Below, one piece after another: positions 48,827 through 57,611 of a stretch of 64,000 nucleotides of DNA. Every line of letters starts with the position of its first letter. The first letter of the stretch is position 1. The position numbers and the translations under genes are program-made. The stretch is from JACCZR01 sp963830065 (lineage in GTDB: Bacteria; Actinomycetota; Thermoleophilia; Solirubrobacterales; Thermoleophilaceae): NCBI GenBank assembly GCA_963830065.1, contig CAWHLA010000007.1:124001-188000 (forward strand), given 5' to 3'. The notes under the pieces are model-generated. The model had not been told where the DNA came from and ran no database searches. It saw nothing but the letters and a program-made list of their open reading frames with translations.

Positions 48827-50482
48827 TTGACAGCGCCTGCGGCGCCCTGTTCCCTGCGTGGGGCCATAGGCCCGGTAGAGCAACGAATCCAGGATGGACT
48901 CGATGCAGCTTCGCTGAGGTCGGACGCCGTGCTCGAGGCACTACCGCAGGGGCTGCTCGTGCGCGACTCCGCCGGCCGGACGCAGTACTGCAACCAGGCG
49001 GCGGCCGACATGCTCGGCCTCCAGTCGCGCTACGAGCTGCTCGACGTTTCACTCGAGAACCTCCCCGAGCTGATGGTCGAGCGCGACGGCTGGGTGCGCC
49101 TGATCTCCGGGGAGGGCCGGCAGGAGGCCCTGGTCGAGGGCGATCGCTGGGTCCGAGCCGAGCGCCGCGCGCTGCGCGGTCGCGGAGGCGAGCAGTTCGA
49201 GCTGCTGGTGCTGGAGGACGTCTCCGACCGCCGCCTGCAGAGCGACCGCGAGCGCTTCGTGGCCCGGGCCGCGGAGGAGCTCTCACGGTCGCTGGATCTG
49301 GACACCAGCCTGCGCAGCATGGCCCGGCTGGCGGTGCCGCTCCTGGCCGACTGGTGCTCGGTCGAGGTCCGCCGCGGGTCGGGCCGGCTGGAACGCGGAG
49401 CCATCGCCCACACCGACCCCGACCGCGAGCGATGGGCGGTCGAGGACCCGCGGCGCTTCCCGAGCGCAGCCACAGCTCCCGGGCTGGGCGGCCTGGAGTC
49501 CGCTGGGCTGGTGAGCTCGCTGTCGGCATGGATCGCCGAGGATGCGCGCGGTGACGAACGCCGGCTGGCGGCCCTGGCGATGCTGGAGCTCAGCTCGGCC
49601 GTCGTCGTCCCGCTGCGGGCGCGGGGGCGGCTGCTGGGAGCGATGACCCTCGCGACCGCGGAGTCGTCGCGGTCCTACGCCCCCGGCGACCTCGACCTGC
49701 TCGGGCGCCTGGCCGACCGCTACGCGCTCGCCCTCGACAACGCGCGTCTGTTTCGCGAGCAGCAGCGCACCGCGGCCCGGCTCCAGCGCAGCCTGCGGCC
49801 GCGCCGGCTGCCCGAGGTCCCCCGGCTCGACGTCGCCGCCCACTACCAGCCCGTCGGCGACGGGGCGCAGGCCGGCGGCGACTTCTACGACCTCTTCCAG
49901 GCGGGCCACGGAGGGTGGGTGGCCGTGCTGGGCGATGTCTCGGGCAAGGGGATCGACGCCGCCGCGTCGAGCGCGCTGATGCGGCACACGCTGCGTGCCG
50001 CGGCGAGCAGCCAGGGTCGCCTGCCGCGCGCCCTCGCCCTGGCCGACGAGATCCTGCACGCGGAGGACGAGGACCGCCTGTGCAGCGCCGTGCTCGTGCG
50101 CGCGAGCGTGCTGCACGGCCGCGCGCGCCTCAGGCTGGCAAACGCCGGGCACCCCCCACCGCTGGTGCTGCGCCAGGACGGGACGGTCGTCCCCGTGGAG
50201 ACCTCCGGCGCCATCCTCGGCGTGTCCACCAGCCGGCTCCCGGAGGAGGTCGGCCTCGAGCTCGAGCCCGGCGACGCCCTGGTGCTCTACACCGACGGAG
50301 TCACCGAGGCGCGCCTGGACGGCTCGCTGTTCGGCCAGCCGCGGCTGATCGACGCCCTGCCGGCGTACGCGGGCCGGTCTGCGGAGACGATCATCACGGC
50401 GGTGCGGCGGGCGCTGGTGTCGCCGGTGGAGCTCCGCGACGACGTGGCGCTGATGGTGATTGCCGCGCCCGAGGCGAGCTGA
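48827..50482 (+). CDS. PAS-GAF-PP2C (SpoIIE-like) phosphatase
   Basis: A 551-residue signalling protein. A PAS domain (VLEALPQGLLVRDSAGRTQ, about residues 30-130) is followed by a GAF domain (about 150-315, LELSSAVVVPLRARGRLLG) and a C-terminal PP2C/SpoIIE phosphatase. The phosphatase part has AGGDFYDLF, LGDVSGKGIDAAASSALMR, ANAGHPPPLVL and LYTDGVTEAR, which hold the metal-binding Asp residues. Such proteins dephosphorylate STAS anti-sigma antagonists like the one near base 300. The start is TTG as given or GTG at 48929; the first would add an unconserved 34 residues. It overlaps the next gene by one base. Confidence 0.92.
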   Translation: MTAPAAPCSLRGAIGPVEQRIQDGLDAASLRSDAVLEALPQGLLVRDSAGRTQYCNQAAADMLGLQSRYELLDVSLENLPELMVERDGWVRLISGEGRQEALVEGDRWVRAERRALRGRGGEQFELLVLEDVSDRRLQSDRERFVARAAEELSRSLDLDTSLRSMARLAVPLLADWCSVEVRRGSGRLERGAIAHTDPDRERWAVEDPRRFPSAATAPGLGGLESAGLVSSLSAWIAEDARGDERRLAALAMLELSSAVVVPLRARGRLLGAMTLATAESSRSYAPGDLDLLGRLADRYALALDNARLFREQQRTAARLQRSLRPRRLPEVPRLDVAAHYQPVGDGAQAGGDFYDLFQAGHGGWVAVLGDVSGKGIDAAASSALMRHTLRAAASSQGRLPRALALADEILHAEDEDRLCSAVLVRASVLHGRARLRLANAGHPPPLVLRQDGTVVPVETSGAILGVSTSRLPEEVGLELEPGDALVLYTDGVTEARLDGSLFGQPRLIDALPAYAGRSAETIITAVRRALVSPVELRDDVALMVIAAPEAS

Positions 50483-52512
50483 TGCGGGCCGCCGCGACGG
50501 CGTTCGCCGCGCTCGCGGTGGCGGGCGTGGCCGTGCACCTGGGCTTCGCACTCGCCGACCACGCCGGCGGTGCGCCGGTGGAGGACTGGCTGTATGGCGC
50601 GCTGTTCGCGGCGACCAGCGCCAGCTGTGCCTGGCGCGCGGTCCGCAGCCCCGGAGAGCGGCTGCCGTGGGCGCTGGCCAGCGCCGGGGTGGCCACGTGG
50701 CTCGCGGCCGAGGTGGTCTACCGCGCGACCGAGAGCGACCCCACCGCCGCCTACCCGCCGGCCACACGCGCGCTGCTGCTGCTGAGCTTCACCCTCGCCG
50801 CCACCACCATCGCGCTGCTGTCCCGGCGGCGGGTGCGGGAGGTCGAGCCGCGGCTGCTGCTCGACGGCCTGATCGGCGGCCTGGCCGTGGCCGCGGTCGC
50901 CGCGATTCCGCTGTTCAGCGGGGAGACCACCGCGGCCTCGCAGGCCACCCCGCCCGCGCTGTTCCTCACGGCCGACCTGGCCATCCTGGCCTTCGTCGTC
51001 GTGGTGACGGGCCTCACCGGCTGGCGCCCGGGCACCGGCTGGTCGCTGATCGCCGGCGGCATCGTCCTCAACACGGCGGGCAACTGCGCGCTGGTGATCG
51101 AGAGCGCGAGCGGCAACTTCCAGCGGGGCGGCCCGGTCGACTCCCTGTTCGTGGCCAGCGCGCTCACGCTCGGGGTGGCGGCGTTCTTCTCGGTGGAGCC
51201 CTCGGCGGTCGTCCAGACCGACCGCCGGCGGCTGTTCTGGCCCGCGGCCTTCGCGCTGGTGGCGGTGGGCGTGCTGGTCGCCGCCGGCACCACCGATACA
51301 AGCCCGGTGGCTGTGGCGCTGGGCGGCGCCACGCTGGTGGTGCTGGTGGCCCGGACGCTCCTGGCCTTCCGAGACAACGGGCGCCTGCTCGCTCGCGCCC
51401 AGCACGAGGCGGTCACCGACGCGCTCACCGGACTGGGCAACCGCCGGCAGCTCGCACGGGACTTCCAGGTGCTGGAGCAAACCGGCGACGACGACTGGCC
51501 CGACCGGACGCTGGTGCTGTTCGACCTCGACGGCTTCAAGGCCTACAACGACGCCTTCGGCCACCCCGCCGGCGACGCGCTGCTGACCCGGCTGGCGACG
51601 CAGCTGGGGCAGGCCACGGCGCCCCATCCCGCCTACCGCGTGGGCGGCGACGAGTTCTGCGTGCTGATCGCCGCCGACCGGTTGCGGTCAGAGGCGGTGG
51701 TGGAGGCGGGTGCCGCTGCCCTGGTGGAGCGAGGCGAGGCGTTCTCGATCACGGCCTCGTACGGGGCGGTGAGCATGCCCGGGGAGGCCCGGTCGTCCGA
51801 GCTGGCGCTCCAACTCGCCGACCGGCGCATGTACGCGCATAAGGATCGCCGACGCAGCTCGCCCTCCGAGCAAACCCGCGCCGCCCTCCGCGCGCTGCTG
51901 GACGAGCGCTCGCCCGCGGCCTCGGCCCGCCACCAGGAGCTGGCCGACCTCGCTTACCTCGTCGCCGAGCGCCAGGGCCTGGGACAACCCGACCTCGACC
52001 ATCTGACCCGCGCCGCCGAGCTGCACGACGTGGGCCGCGCGGCGCTGCCCTCAGGGCTGGCGGTGAGCAGCCCGGAGGACCCGCTGGTGGCCCAGCAGAC
52101 CCTGATCGCCGAGCGCATCCTCACCGCTGCGCCTGCGCTTATCCCAGTGGCGCGGATCGTTCGCTCGTTGCACGAGCGCTACGACGGGACCGGCCACCCC
52201 GACGGCCTGGCCGCGCAGGAGATCCCGTCGGCGGCCCGCATCCTCACCGCGGCACAGGCGTTCTCGGACCGGCTGGGCTCCGAGCGAAAGCCGCAACCCG
52301 GAGCGCTCGAGTGGCTGACCGCCGAGAGCGGCACCCGCCTCGACCCCTTCGTGGCGGACACCCTGCGCGAGCTGGCGCGCGACCTGCGACTCACCGAGGT
52401 CGAGCTGGAGGCCCGCCGGGCCGCGCTCCGCCAAGCGGCCGAACAGCGGCGCGACGGGTCGCAGCCGGAGGGGCCCGCGCTCGGCATCGGCAGGGCCTCG
52501 GCCCAGCCCTAG
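50482..52512 (+). CDS. Membrane GGDEF diguanylate cyclase fused to a degenerate HD-GYP domain
   Basis: A 676-residue protein. About eight N-terminal hydrophobic segments form a membrane sensor. Then comes a GGDEF domain (DALTGLGNRRQLARDF, with intact GGDEF at residues 388-392) and a C-terminal HD domain. GGDEF should make c-di-GMP from GTP. In the HD part, LHDVGRAAL (His515-Asp516) replaces HDIGK, and HERYDGTGHPDG at 564-575 has GHP instead of GYP, so phosphodiesterase action is doubtful. ATG overlaps the phosphatase stop (TGATG). Its stop overlaps the convergent HD-GYP gene by four bases. Confidence 0.93.
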   Translation: MRAAATAFAALAVAGVAVHLGFALADHAGGAPVEDWLYGALFAATSASCAWRAVRSPGERLPWALASAGVATWLAAEVVYRATESDPTAAYPPATRALLLLSFTLAATTIALLSRRRVREVEPRLLLDGLIGGLAVAAVAAIPLFSGETTAASQATPPALFLTADLAILAFVVVVTGLTGWRPGTGWSLIAGGIVLNTAGNCALVIESASGNFQRGGPVDSLFVASALTLGVAAFFSVEPSAVVQTDRRRLFWPAAFALVAVGVLVAAGTTDTSPVAVALGGATLVVLVARTLLAFRDNGRLLARAQHEAVTDALTGLGNRRQLARDFQVLEQTGDDDWPDRTLVLFDLDGFKAYNDAFGHPAGDALLTRLATQLGQATAPHPAYRVGGDEFCVLIAADRLRSEAVVEAGAAALVERGEAFSITASYGAVSMPGEARSSELALQLADRRMYAHKDRRRSSPSEQTRAALRALLDERSPAASARHQELADLAYLVAERQGLGQPDLDHLTRAAELHDVGRAALPSGLAVSSPEDPLVAQQTLIAERILTAAPALIPVARIVRSLHERYDGTGHPDGLAAQEIPSAARILTAAQAFSDRLGSERKPQPGALEWLTAESGTRLDPFVADTLRELARDLRLTEVELEARRAALRQAAEQRRDGSQPEGPALGIGRASAQP

Positions 52513-53168
52513 CGCCGCTGGTCGTCGAGCGCCCCCAGCAGCGCGCCCACCACGCGCGGGTCGAACTGCGTGCCCGCGTGCTTCGAGAGCTGGTCGCGCG
52601 CCTCGGACGCCGGCATCGCGTCCCGGTAGGGCCGCTTGGTCGTCATCGCGTCGTAGGCGTCGCAGACGAAGATGATCCGCGAGCCGAGCGGGATGTCCTC
52701 CCCCGCCACGCCGTCGGGATAGCCGGTCCCATCGAAGCGCTCGTGCTCGTGACGGACCAGCGGCAGAACGTCGCTCAGGAACTCGATCGACGACAGGATG
52801 CGCTCGCCCACCACCGTGTGACGCTCGATCAGCTCCTGCTCCTCTTCGGTGAGGGGGCCGTGCTTGTGGAGGATCCGCTCTGGGATGGCGATCTTGCCGA
52901 TGTCGTGGAAGATCGCGCCGTAGCGCAGCGTCCGCAGCTCGGTCTCATCGAGCCCCAGGCGACGGCCGACCGCCTCGGTGTTGGCCACGATCTGCCGTGA
53001 GTGGTCGGCGGTATAGGAGTCCTTGGCCTCCAGCGCCGCCGCCAGGGCCTCGGCCGTCCCGAGGTAGGCCCGCTCGAGCTGCTCGTAGAGGGTGGCCGAC
53101 CGCGTTGGGCGCAGGGGCGAGCGGAGCGCCACTGGCGCCCTGAGCGGCCGCCGGGGGGACGGAGGCAC
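52509..53168 (-). CDS. HD-GYP domain phosphodiesterase
   Basis: A 219-residue protein that is almost all HD-GYP domain: TADHSRQIVANTEAVGRRLGL, FHDIGKIAIPE, RHTVVGERIL, HEHERFDGTGYPDG, and VCDAYDAMTTKRPYRDAM. All metal-site residues and the GYP triad are intact, so it should hydrolyse c-di-GMP. Most relatives carry an N-terminal GAF or response-regulator domain; here the N-terminus is only about 45 residues, so it may be a stand-alone or shortened form. GTG start. It faces the GGDEF protein convergently, placing a possible c-di-GMP maker and breaker end to end. Confidence 0.92.
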   Translation of the reverse strand: MPPSPRRPLRAPVALRSPLRPTRSATLYEQLERAYLGTAEALAAALEAKDSYTADHSRQIVANTEAVGRRLGLDETELRTLRYGAIFHDIGKIAIPERILHKHGPLTEEEQELIERHTVVGERILSSIEFLSDVLPLVRHEHERFDGTGYPDGVAGEDIPLGSRIIFVCDAYDAMTTKRPYRDAMPASEARDQLSKHAGTQFDPRVVGALLGALDDQRR

Positions 53169-53205
53169 CCACCACTCCCCCTTGCGGCTCCATGAACCGC
53201 AGGCT

Positions 53206-54339
53206 TTAGAGGCCCAGCGTCTTGGCGATGATGTTCTTCTGGATCTCCGAGGTCCCGCCGTAGATGGTGGTCACCAGCGCGCTGCGCAGGTGACCCTCCA
53301 TCGGGTACTCGGAGGCGTAGCCGTAGCCGCCCGCGGCCTGCACGCCGTCCAGCGCACAGCGCTTGGCCAACTCGGTGGCGGCCAGCTTGGCCATCGACGC
53401 TTCCTGGGGAAGCATGCGGCCTGGGTCCTCGTCGGTCATCCGGGCCACCCAGCGCACCAGCAGGCGCACCTGGGCCAGCTCGGTCGCCCGGTCGGCGAAC
53501 CGGTGCTGCAGAGCCTGGAAGGAGCCGACCGGCCGGCCGAACTGCTTGCGCTCCTTGACGTACTCCAGCGAGTCGTCGAACGCGCGCTGGGCGATCCCGA
53601 GCGCGCTCGCGGCGAGGATGATGCGCTCCACGTTCAGCCCGGCCATGAGCTGGATCCAGCCGTTCCCCTCGGTGCCCAGCAGAGCGTCCTCGGGGACGCG
53701 CACACCGTCGAGGTGAAGCTCGTTGGTCTCCTGGCCCCCCATCGTGGGGATGGGGGTCATGGTGAAGCCCTCGGCCTCGCGCGGGACGAGGATCATCGAC
53801 AGGCCCTCGTGGCGCTCGGAGCCCTCGCCCGTGCGGCACACGATCAGCACGTGGCTGGCCCGGTGGGCGTACGAGCACCACATCTTCGCCCCGTCGAGCA
53901 CCCACTCGCCGTCCTCCAGCCGGGCGCGCGTCTTGAGCGAGGCGACGTCGGAGCCGGAATCGGGCTCGGACATTGCGATGGCCAGCGTGCCCCCTTGGGT
54001 GACGTGCGCCAGGTGCTCCCGCTTCTGGTCCTCGGTCCCGAACCGGTTCAGAGCGCCCACCACGATCAGCGTCACGCCGTAGGCGGCCACCGGGATCTGG
54101 CCCCTCGCGGTCTCCTCCAGGAACAACGTCGCGTCGAGGAAGGAGCCGCCGGAGCCGCCGAACTCCTCGTCGATGGTCAGCCCGTACCAGCCCAGCTCGC
54201 CCATCTTGGCCGCGGCCTCGTCGGAGTGGTGGTCGTCGCCGTCGAGCTCGAACTTCTCGCGCTCGGCGAAGTCGCGCAGGGCGTCGACGAAATCGGTCTG
54301 CTCGGGTGTGAGGCCGGTCTCCGCGGTGGCGGTGGTCAT
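53206..54339 (-). CDS. Acyl-CoA dehydrogenase family protein
   Basis: A 377-residue flavoprotein with the acyl-CoA dehydrogenase fold: GLTIDEEFGGSGGSFLDATL, IAMSEPDSGSDVASL, WVLDGAKMWCSYAH, KQFGRPVGSFQALQHRFAD and the C-terminal IYGGTSEIQKNIIAKTLGL. It uses FAD to introduce a 2,3 double bond in acyl-CoA esters and passes electrons to ETF. Substrate length or branching is not evident. ATG start. Same strand as a second dehydrogenase 90 bases upstream, so both may be in one operon with the zinc-ribbon and JAMM genes. Confidence 0.94.
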   Translation of the reverse strand: MTTATAETGLTPEQTDFVDALRDFAEREKFELDGDDHHSDEAAAKMGELGWYGLTIDEEFGGSGGSFLDATLFLEETARGQIPVAAYGVTLIVVGALNRFGTEDQKREHLAHVTQGGTLAIAMSEPDSGSDVASLKTRARLEDGEWVLDGAKMWCSYAHRASHVLIVCRTGEGSERHEGLSMILVPREAEGFTMTPIPTMGGQETNELHLDGVRVPEDALLGTEGNGWIQLMAGLNVERIILAASALGIAQRAFDDSLEYVKERKQFGRPVGSFQALQHRFADRATELAQVRLLVRWVARMTDEDPGRMLPQEASMAKLAATELAKRCALDGVQAAGGYGYASEYPMEGHLRSALVTTIYGGTSEIQKNIIAKTLGL

Positions 54340-54429
54340 CCGGCGCGCGACCTTAGCCGATGCAACCAGTCGGCCGGCAGGGCGGCAAGCCGCCTGATGG
54401 CGCGGCCGCTGAGACCCGGGGTCAGGGGG

Positions 54430-55680
54430 TCAGCTCTTGGCTGCGAGCTCTGGAGGGGCCGGCTGCTGCGCCGGCTCCTCGGGCTTGAAGCGGTTCAGCT
54501 CGCGCCGGGCGATGCTGGCCTTGTGTACCTCGTCCGGCCCGTCGGCGATGCGCAGCCAGCGGCCCTGGCGCCAGGCGAGCGACAGGGGGACGTCGTCGGA
54601 CATGCCCAGCGCGCCGTGCACCTGCATGGCGCGGTCGAGCACCTCCTGGTGCATCTGGGCGGCGATCACTTTGACCATCGAAATCTCCTGGCGCGCCTCG
54701 CGCTTGCCCTCGGTGTCCATCTTCCAGGCGGCGTGGAGGACCATCAGCCGCGCCGAGTCGATCTCCATGCGCGACTTGGCCACGAAGTCCTGGACGAACT
54801 GCTTGTCGGCGAGCTTGCTTCCGAAGGACTCGCGCCGCTGCGCCCGCTCGCACATGAGCTCGAAGGCCCGCTCGGCCGAGCCGATCGCGCGCATGCAGTG
54901 GTGGATGCGGCCGGGGCCGAGACGGTCCTGGGCGATGGGGAAGCCGGCGCCACGCGGGCCCAGGAGGTGGTTCTCTGGGACGCGCACCCCCTCGTAGCGG
55001 ACCTCCCAGTGGCCCGGTCCGCCGTCGTGGCCCATCACCGATACCGGCCGGATGCCGTGGAAGCCCGGCGTGTCGATCGGGACGCAGATCATGCTCGCCC
55101 GCTTGTGCGGGGCGGCGTCCGGGTCGGTGACCACCATTGCGATCGCCACCTCGGCGCCGTTGTAGCCCGAGGTGAACCACTTGTGGCCGTCGATTACCCA
55201 TTCGCCGTCGTGCAGCTCGGCGCGAGCGGCGAGGCCGGTTGGGTCGGAGCCAGAGGTGTCGGGCTCGGTCATCGAGAAGCAGGAGCGGATCGTGCCGTCC
55301 AGCAGCGGGTCCAGCCAGCGGGTGCGCTGCTCGGCGGTGCCGTGCTCGGCCAGTATCTCCGCGTTGCCGGTGTCAGGCGCCGAGCAGTTGAACACCATGG
55401 GCGTCACCTGCGAGCGACCCATCTCCTCGCAGAGCATCCCGTACTCCCAGTTGGTCAGCCCGGGGCCGTACTCCTCGTCGGGCAGGAAGAGGTTCCACAG
55501 CCCCTCCGCCTTGGCCCGCTCGCGGATCTCCACCAGCTGGGCCGGGTAGGCGACCCCGGGCTGGACCTCCTCGTCGAGCGCGGTGAGCAGCTCGCGCTCG
55601 TGGGGCATCACGTGCTCCACGGAGAAGGCGCGCACGCGTTCCAGCAGCGACGCCACGCGATCCGAGGGACGGAAGTCCAT
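54430..55680 (-). CDS. Acyl-CoA dehydrogenase family protein, long-chain-like group
   Basis: A 416-residue member of the branch that includes FadE/ACAD10-11-like proteins: NLFLPDEEYGPGLTNWEYG near residue 75, CFSMTEPDTSGSDPTGL, WVIDGHKWFTSGYNGAEV, GPGRIHHCMRAIGSAERAF, RRESFGSKLADKQFVQDF and GRWLRIADGPDEVHKASIA. The catalytic chemistry should be as for other members. An N-terminal extension of the open frame through the zinc-ribbon gene is shadow; the ATG at MDFRPSDRV begins the fold. It lies 11 bases after the zinc-ribbon gene, so is co-transcribed with it. Confidence 0.95.
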   Translation of the reverse strand: MDFRPSDRVASLLERVRAFSVEHVMPHERELLTALDEEVQPGVAYPAQLVEIRERAKAEGLWNLFLPDEEYGPGLTNWEYGMLCEEMGRSQVTPMVFNCSAPDTGNAEILAEHGTAEQRTRWLDPLLDGTIRSCFSMTEPDTSGSDPTGLAARAELHDGEWVIDGHKWFTSGYNGAEVAIAMVVTDPDAAPHKRASMICVPIDTPGFHGIRPVSVMGHDGGPGHWEVRYEGVRVPENHLLGPRGAGFPIAQDRLGPGRIHHCMRAIGSAERAFELMCERAQRRESFGSKLADKQFVQDFVAKSRMEIDSARLMVLHAAWKMDTEGKREARQEISMVKVIAAQMHQEVLDRAMQVHGALGMSDDVPLSLAWRQGRWLRIADGPDEVHKASIARRELNRFKPEEPAQQPAPPELAAKS

Positions 55681-55691
55681 CGTTTGGCAGC

Positions 55692-56168
55692 CTACCCCGC
55701 GGACTCGATCAGCAGCCACGCCAGCAGCGCGCAGAAGGCCACGCCCCCACCGACCGCCGCGGTGAGCAGCACCGGCCGCCGCGCCGGCCCCGGCCCCGCC
55801 GTGGGCTCGAGCGCGGTCCCCGACAGCAGCTCGCGCGCGAAGCTCGCACCGCTCTCGGGCACGAGCACGTCGCGTGGTCCCGCGGCCAGGAAGTCGGGCA
55901 CGTCGAAGCCGGCCGTTCGCTTGAGCACACTGGGCACGCCCTCCTCCAGGAGGAGCCCCTGGATCAGCTCGGCCTCCGCCTGGTGGCGGGCGCCGGCCAC
56001 GGTCACCAGCGGGCCTTCGGCGTACTCCGGGCGGATCTTTCGCAGGCGGGCGTGGCGCTCGTCGCGTGGCTCCTCGATCGCCTCGCCCCCCGGAAGCACC
56101 AGGGGCATCGCGCAGCGCTCGCAGAAGCGCTCGTCGGGCTGGTGCGGCCGCGCGCACGAGGGGCACAC
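55692..56168 (-). CDS. Zinc-ribbon and DUF2007-like membrane protein
   Basis: A 158-residue protein. The N-terminal zinc ribbon MCPSCARPHQPDERFCERC starts at once. A region like DUF2007 (putative signal-transducing ACT-like fold) follows: VTVAGARHQAEAELIQGLLLEEGVPSVLKR ... DVLVPESGASFARELL. One C-terminal membrane helix, VLLTAAVGGGVAFCALLAWLLI, ends the protein. It would sit with the ribbon and DUF2007 part in the cytoplasm. GTG start. It is ten bases downstream of the JAMM protease gene. Function unknown. Confidence 0.8.
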   Translation of the reverse strand: MCPSCARPHQPDERFCERCAMPLVLPGGEAIEEPRDERHARLRKIRPEYAEGPLVTVAGARHQAEAELIQGLLLEEGVPSVLKRTAGFDVPDFLAAGPRDVLVPESGASFARELLSGTALEPTAGPGPARRPVLLTAAVGGGVAFCALLAWLLIESAG

Positions 56169-56178
56169 CAGCTGCTGG

Positions 56179-56568
56179 TCAGGCGACGTCGAGCTGCTCC
56201 TCGGTGACCTTGCCGTCCGCTATCCACCACGCGCGGATGTCCGGCTCGTCCTTCAGCGAGACGATGAGCCACAGCCAGTGCGGATACTGCGCCAGGTTGA
56301 TGTCGGTCTGCGAGGGCTCGGGCTCGCTGCGCGGGTGAGAGTGGTAGACGGCCACCCCGTGCCCGTCGTCGTCCCAGTCGTTCGCTTGCATCAGGGCCTT
56401 GGCGTCGAGCTGGAACCCGTAGGGCGAGTGGCGCTCGTTCTCCACCCGCAGGAGCTCCTGGACCTCGCTGCCGTCGGTGCGCAGCAGGCCGCAGCACTCG
56501 TTGGGGGCATCCTCGCGTGCGTGCGCGACCATCTCGTCCCAGTGCCGCCGAGCGATCCGCATAGGCAT
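56179..56568 (-). CDS. mec: JAMM/MPN+ metalloprotease, CysO-cysteine peptidase Mec-like
   Basis: About 129 residues. The JAMM zinc centre is complete: Glu in APNECCGLLR and HSHPRSEPEPSQTD. This is the small bacterial JAMM family in which Mec releases cysteine from the C-terminus of CysO. CysM, CysO and a ThiF enzyme lie 1.4-4 kb away, so Mec is the best guess; a role in trimming the CysO tail is also possible. Start: an ATG giving MPMRIARRHW (used), or MRIARRHW two codons later; a further upstream frame would overlap the divergent ferritin-like gene, whose ATG is only 11 bases away. Confidence 0.9.
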   Translation of the reverse strand: MPMRIARRHWDEMVAHAREDAPNECCGLLRTDGSEVQELLRVENERHSPYGFQLDAKALMQANDWDDDGHGVAVYHSHPRSEPEPSQTDINLAQYPHWLWLIVSLKDEPDIRAWWIADGKVTEEQLDVA

Positions 56569-56579
56569 TCTGAGGCTAG

Positions 56580-57182
56580 ATGAACGGTCCACACTGGAAC
56601 CGACGTGACTTCCTGCGCTTCGCGGGCCTCGCGGTCACGGCCGCCGGCACGGTCGGGTTCGCCGGCTGCGGTGCCGAGGGCAACCCGGCCGCCGTCGGCG
56701 TCCCCGACTCCCGCGCTACCCCCGAGCGCGACCGGGCAGTCGTCAACGGGGCCCTGACGCTGGAGCACACCGCGGTGGCCGCCTACGCGATGGGGCTGCC
56801 GCTGCTCCGCGGCGACGCGCGCCGCTACGCCGAGCGCTTCCTGGACCAGGAGCGCGAACACGCGGCCGCCCTCGCGACGCTGGTGCGTGACATGGGCGGC
56901 GAGCCGAACAGGCCCAAGCCGGCGGCCGAGTACCGGGCGGCCTTCCCGCGGCTGCCCGGCCAGGCCGCCTTCCTGCGCTTCGCCACCGACCTGGAGAGCG
57001 TGACGATCACCGCGTACGCCGACGGCATCCCCAAGCTCCGCAGCGGCCGGCTGCGGCAGACGACGGCGTCGATCCTGTGCGACGAGGCCCAGCACGCGGC
57101 CGTGCTGCGCGGCGAGCGAAGCGGCGGGGACCCCGCCGCGATGGTGCCCGAGCCGTTCGTGACCGGGCGGGTGAGGGCGTGA
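56580..57182 (+). CDS. Tat-exported ferritin-like lipoprotein
   Basis: A 200-residue protein. The twin-arginine signal NRRDFLRFAGLAVTAAG leads into a lipobox-like FAGCG, so it should be exported folded by Tat and lipid-anchored. The rest is a four-helix ferritin-like domain (DUF4439/Ferritin_2-type) with iron-ligand candidates in LTLEHTAVAAY, DQEREHAAAL, TDLESVTITAY and CDEAQHAAVL. It may bind iron or another metal outside the cell. ATG start. Its stop overlaps the second ferritin-like gene as GTGA, and tatA follows that. Confidence 0.9.
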   Translation: MNGPHWNRRDFLRFAGLAVTAAGTVGFAGCGAEGNPAAVGVPDSRATPERDRAVVNGALTLEHTAVAAYAMGLPLLRGDARRYAERFLDQEREHAAALATLVRDMGGEPNRPKPAAEYRAAFPRLPGQAAFLRFATDLESVTITAYADGIPKLRSGRLRQTTASILCDEAQHAAVLRGERSGGDPAAMVPEPFVTGRVRA

Positions 57183-57607
57183 GGGACCGCGACGTCGTCG
57201 AGCGGCTGCTGCGGATCGAGCAGCGTTCCGTGCAGATCTACGAGGGGATCACCCGCTCGGGCGGGCTGCGGGGTCGGGCCGCCGAGGCGGCCGACGTGTT
57301 CCTGGCCCACGAGCGCCGCCATGTCGACGCCCTCGAACAGGCGCTGGCGGCGATGAAGGCGCCGGTTCCCCGCCCGCCCTCGGAGACCGCGGACGTGGGC
57401 GGCACGCCGCGCCAGATGATCCGCACGGCCCTCGGCCACGAAGTCATGTGCATCCGTGCCTACCAGTCAGCCCAGGTCAACCTGAAAGCGCCCGCCCTGC
57501 TGGGCACCGCCGCTGGTGTGATGGCCAACGAGGCCCAGCACCTGGCGGTGCTGCGCCAGCTGCTCGGCGAGCAGCCGGTCCCCGTCGCCTTCGTGACGGG
57601 CAGGTAG
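57179..57607 (+). CDS. Ferritin-like domain protein
   Basis: A 142-residue helical protein without signal peptide, probably cytoplasmic. Ferritin-like ligand patterns are RIEQRSVQIYEGI, AHERRHVDALEQAL, GHEVMCIRAYQ and ANEAQHLAVLRQLL. It resembles the mature part of the preceding lipoprotein and both end xEPFVTGR or VAFVTGR, so they are likely ancient duplicates of which one lost or never had an export signal. GTG start overlapping the first gene. It stands four bases before tatA. Confidence 0.85.
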   Translation: MRDRDVVERLLRIEQRSVQIYEGITRSGGLRGRAAEAADVFLAHERRHVDALEQALAAMKAPVPRPPSETADVGGTPRQMIRTALGHEVMCIRAYQSAQVNLKAPALLGTAAGVMANEAQHLAVLRQLLGEQPVPVAFVTGR

Positions 57608-57611
57608 CCTT

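Noticed and set aside
48827..48832. TTGACA as a -35 promoter element before the PAS-GAF-phosphatase gene
   Set aside because: A perfect hexamer, but no -10 follows at 16-18 bases; the TTG may simply be the start codon.
48894..48917. ATGGACTCGATGCAG as a start for the phosphatase gene
   Set aside because: It is out of frame with the PAS domain and stops after eight codons.
48894..53200. HD-GYP gene (52509-53168) as a truncated pseudogene
   Set aside because: The N-terminus is short for the family, but the domain itself is complete with all metal residues, so it is kept as a gene.
53092..56583. A 1163-codon open frame on the plus strand opposite the acyl-CoA dehydrogenases
   Set aside because: It is antisense to two clear enzymes and two smaller genes, lacks any domain and is rich in Gly, His, Val and Arg as expected from reversed GC-rich codons.
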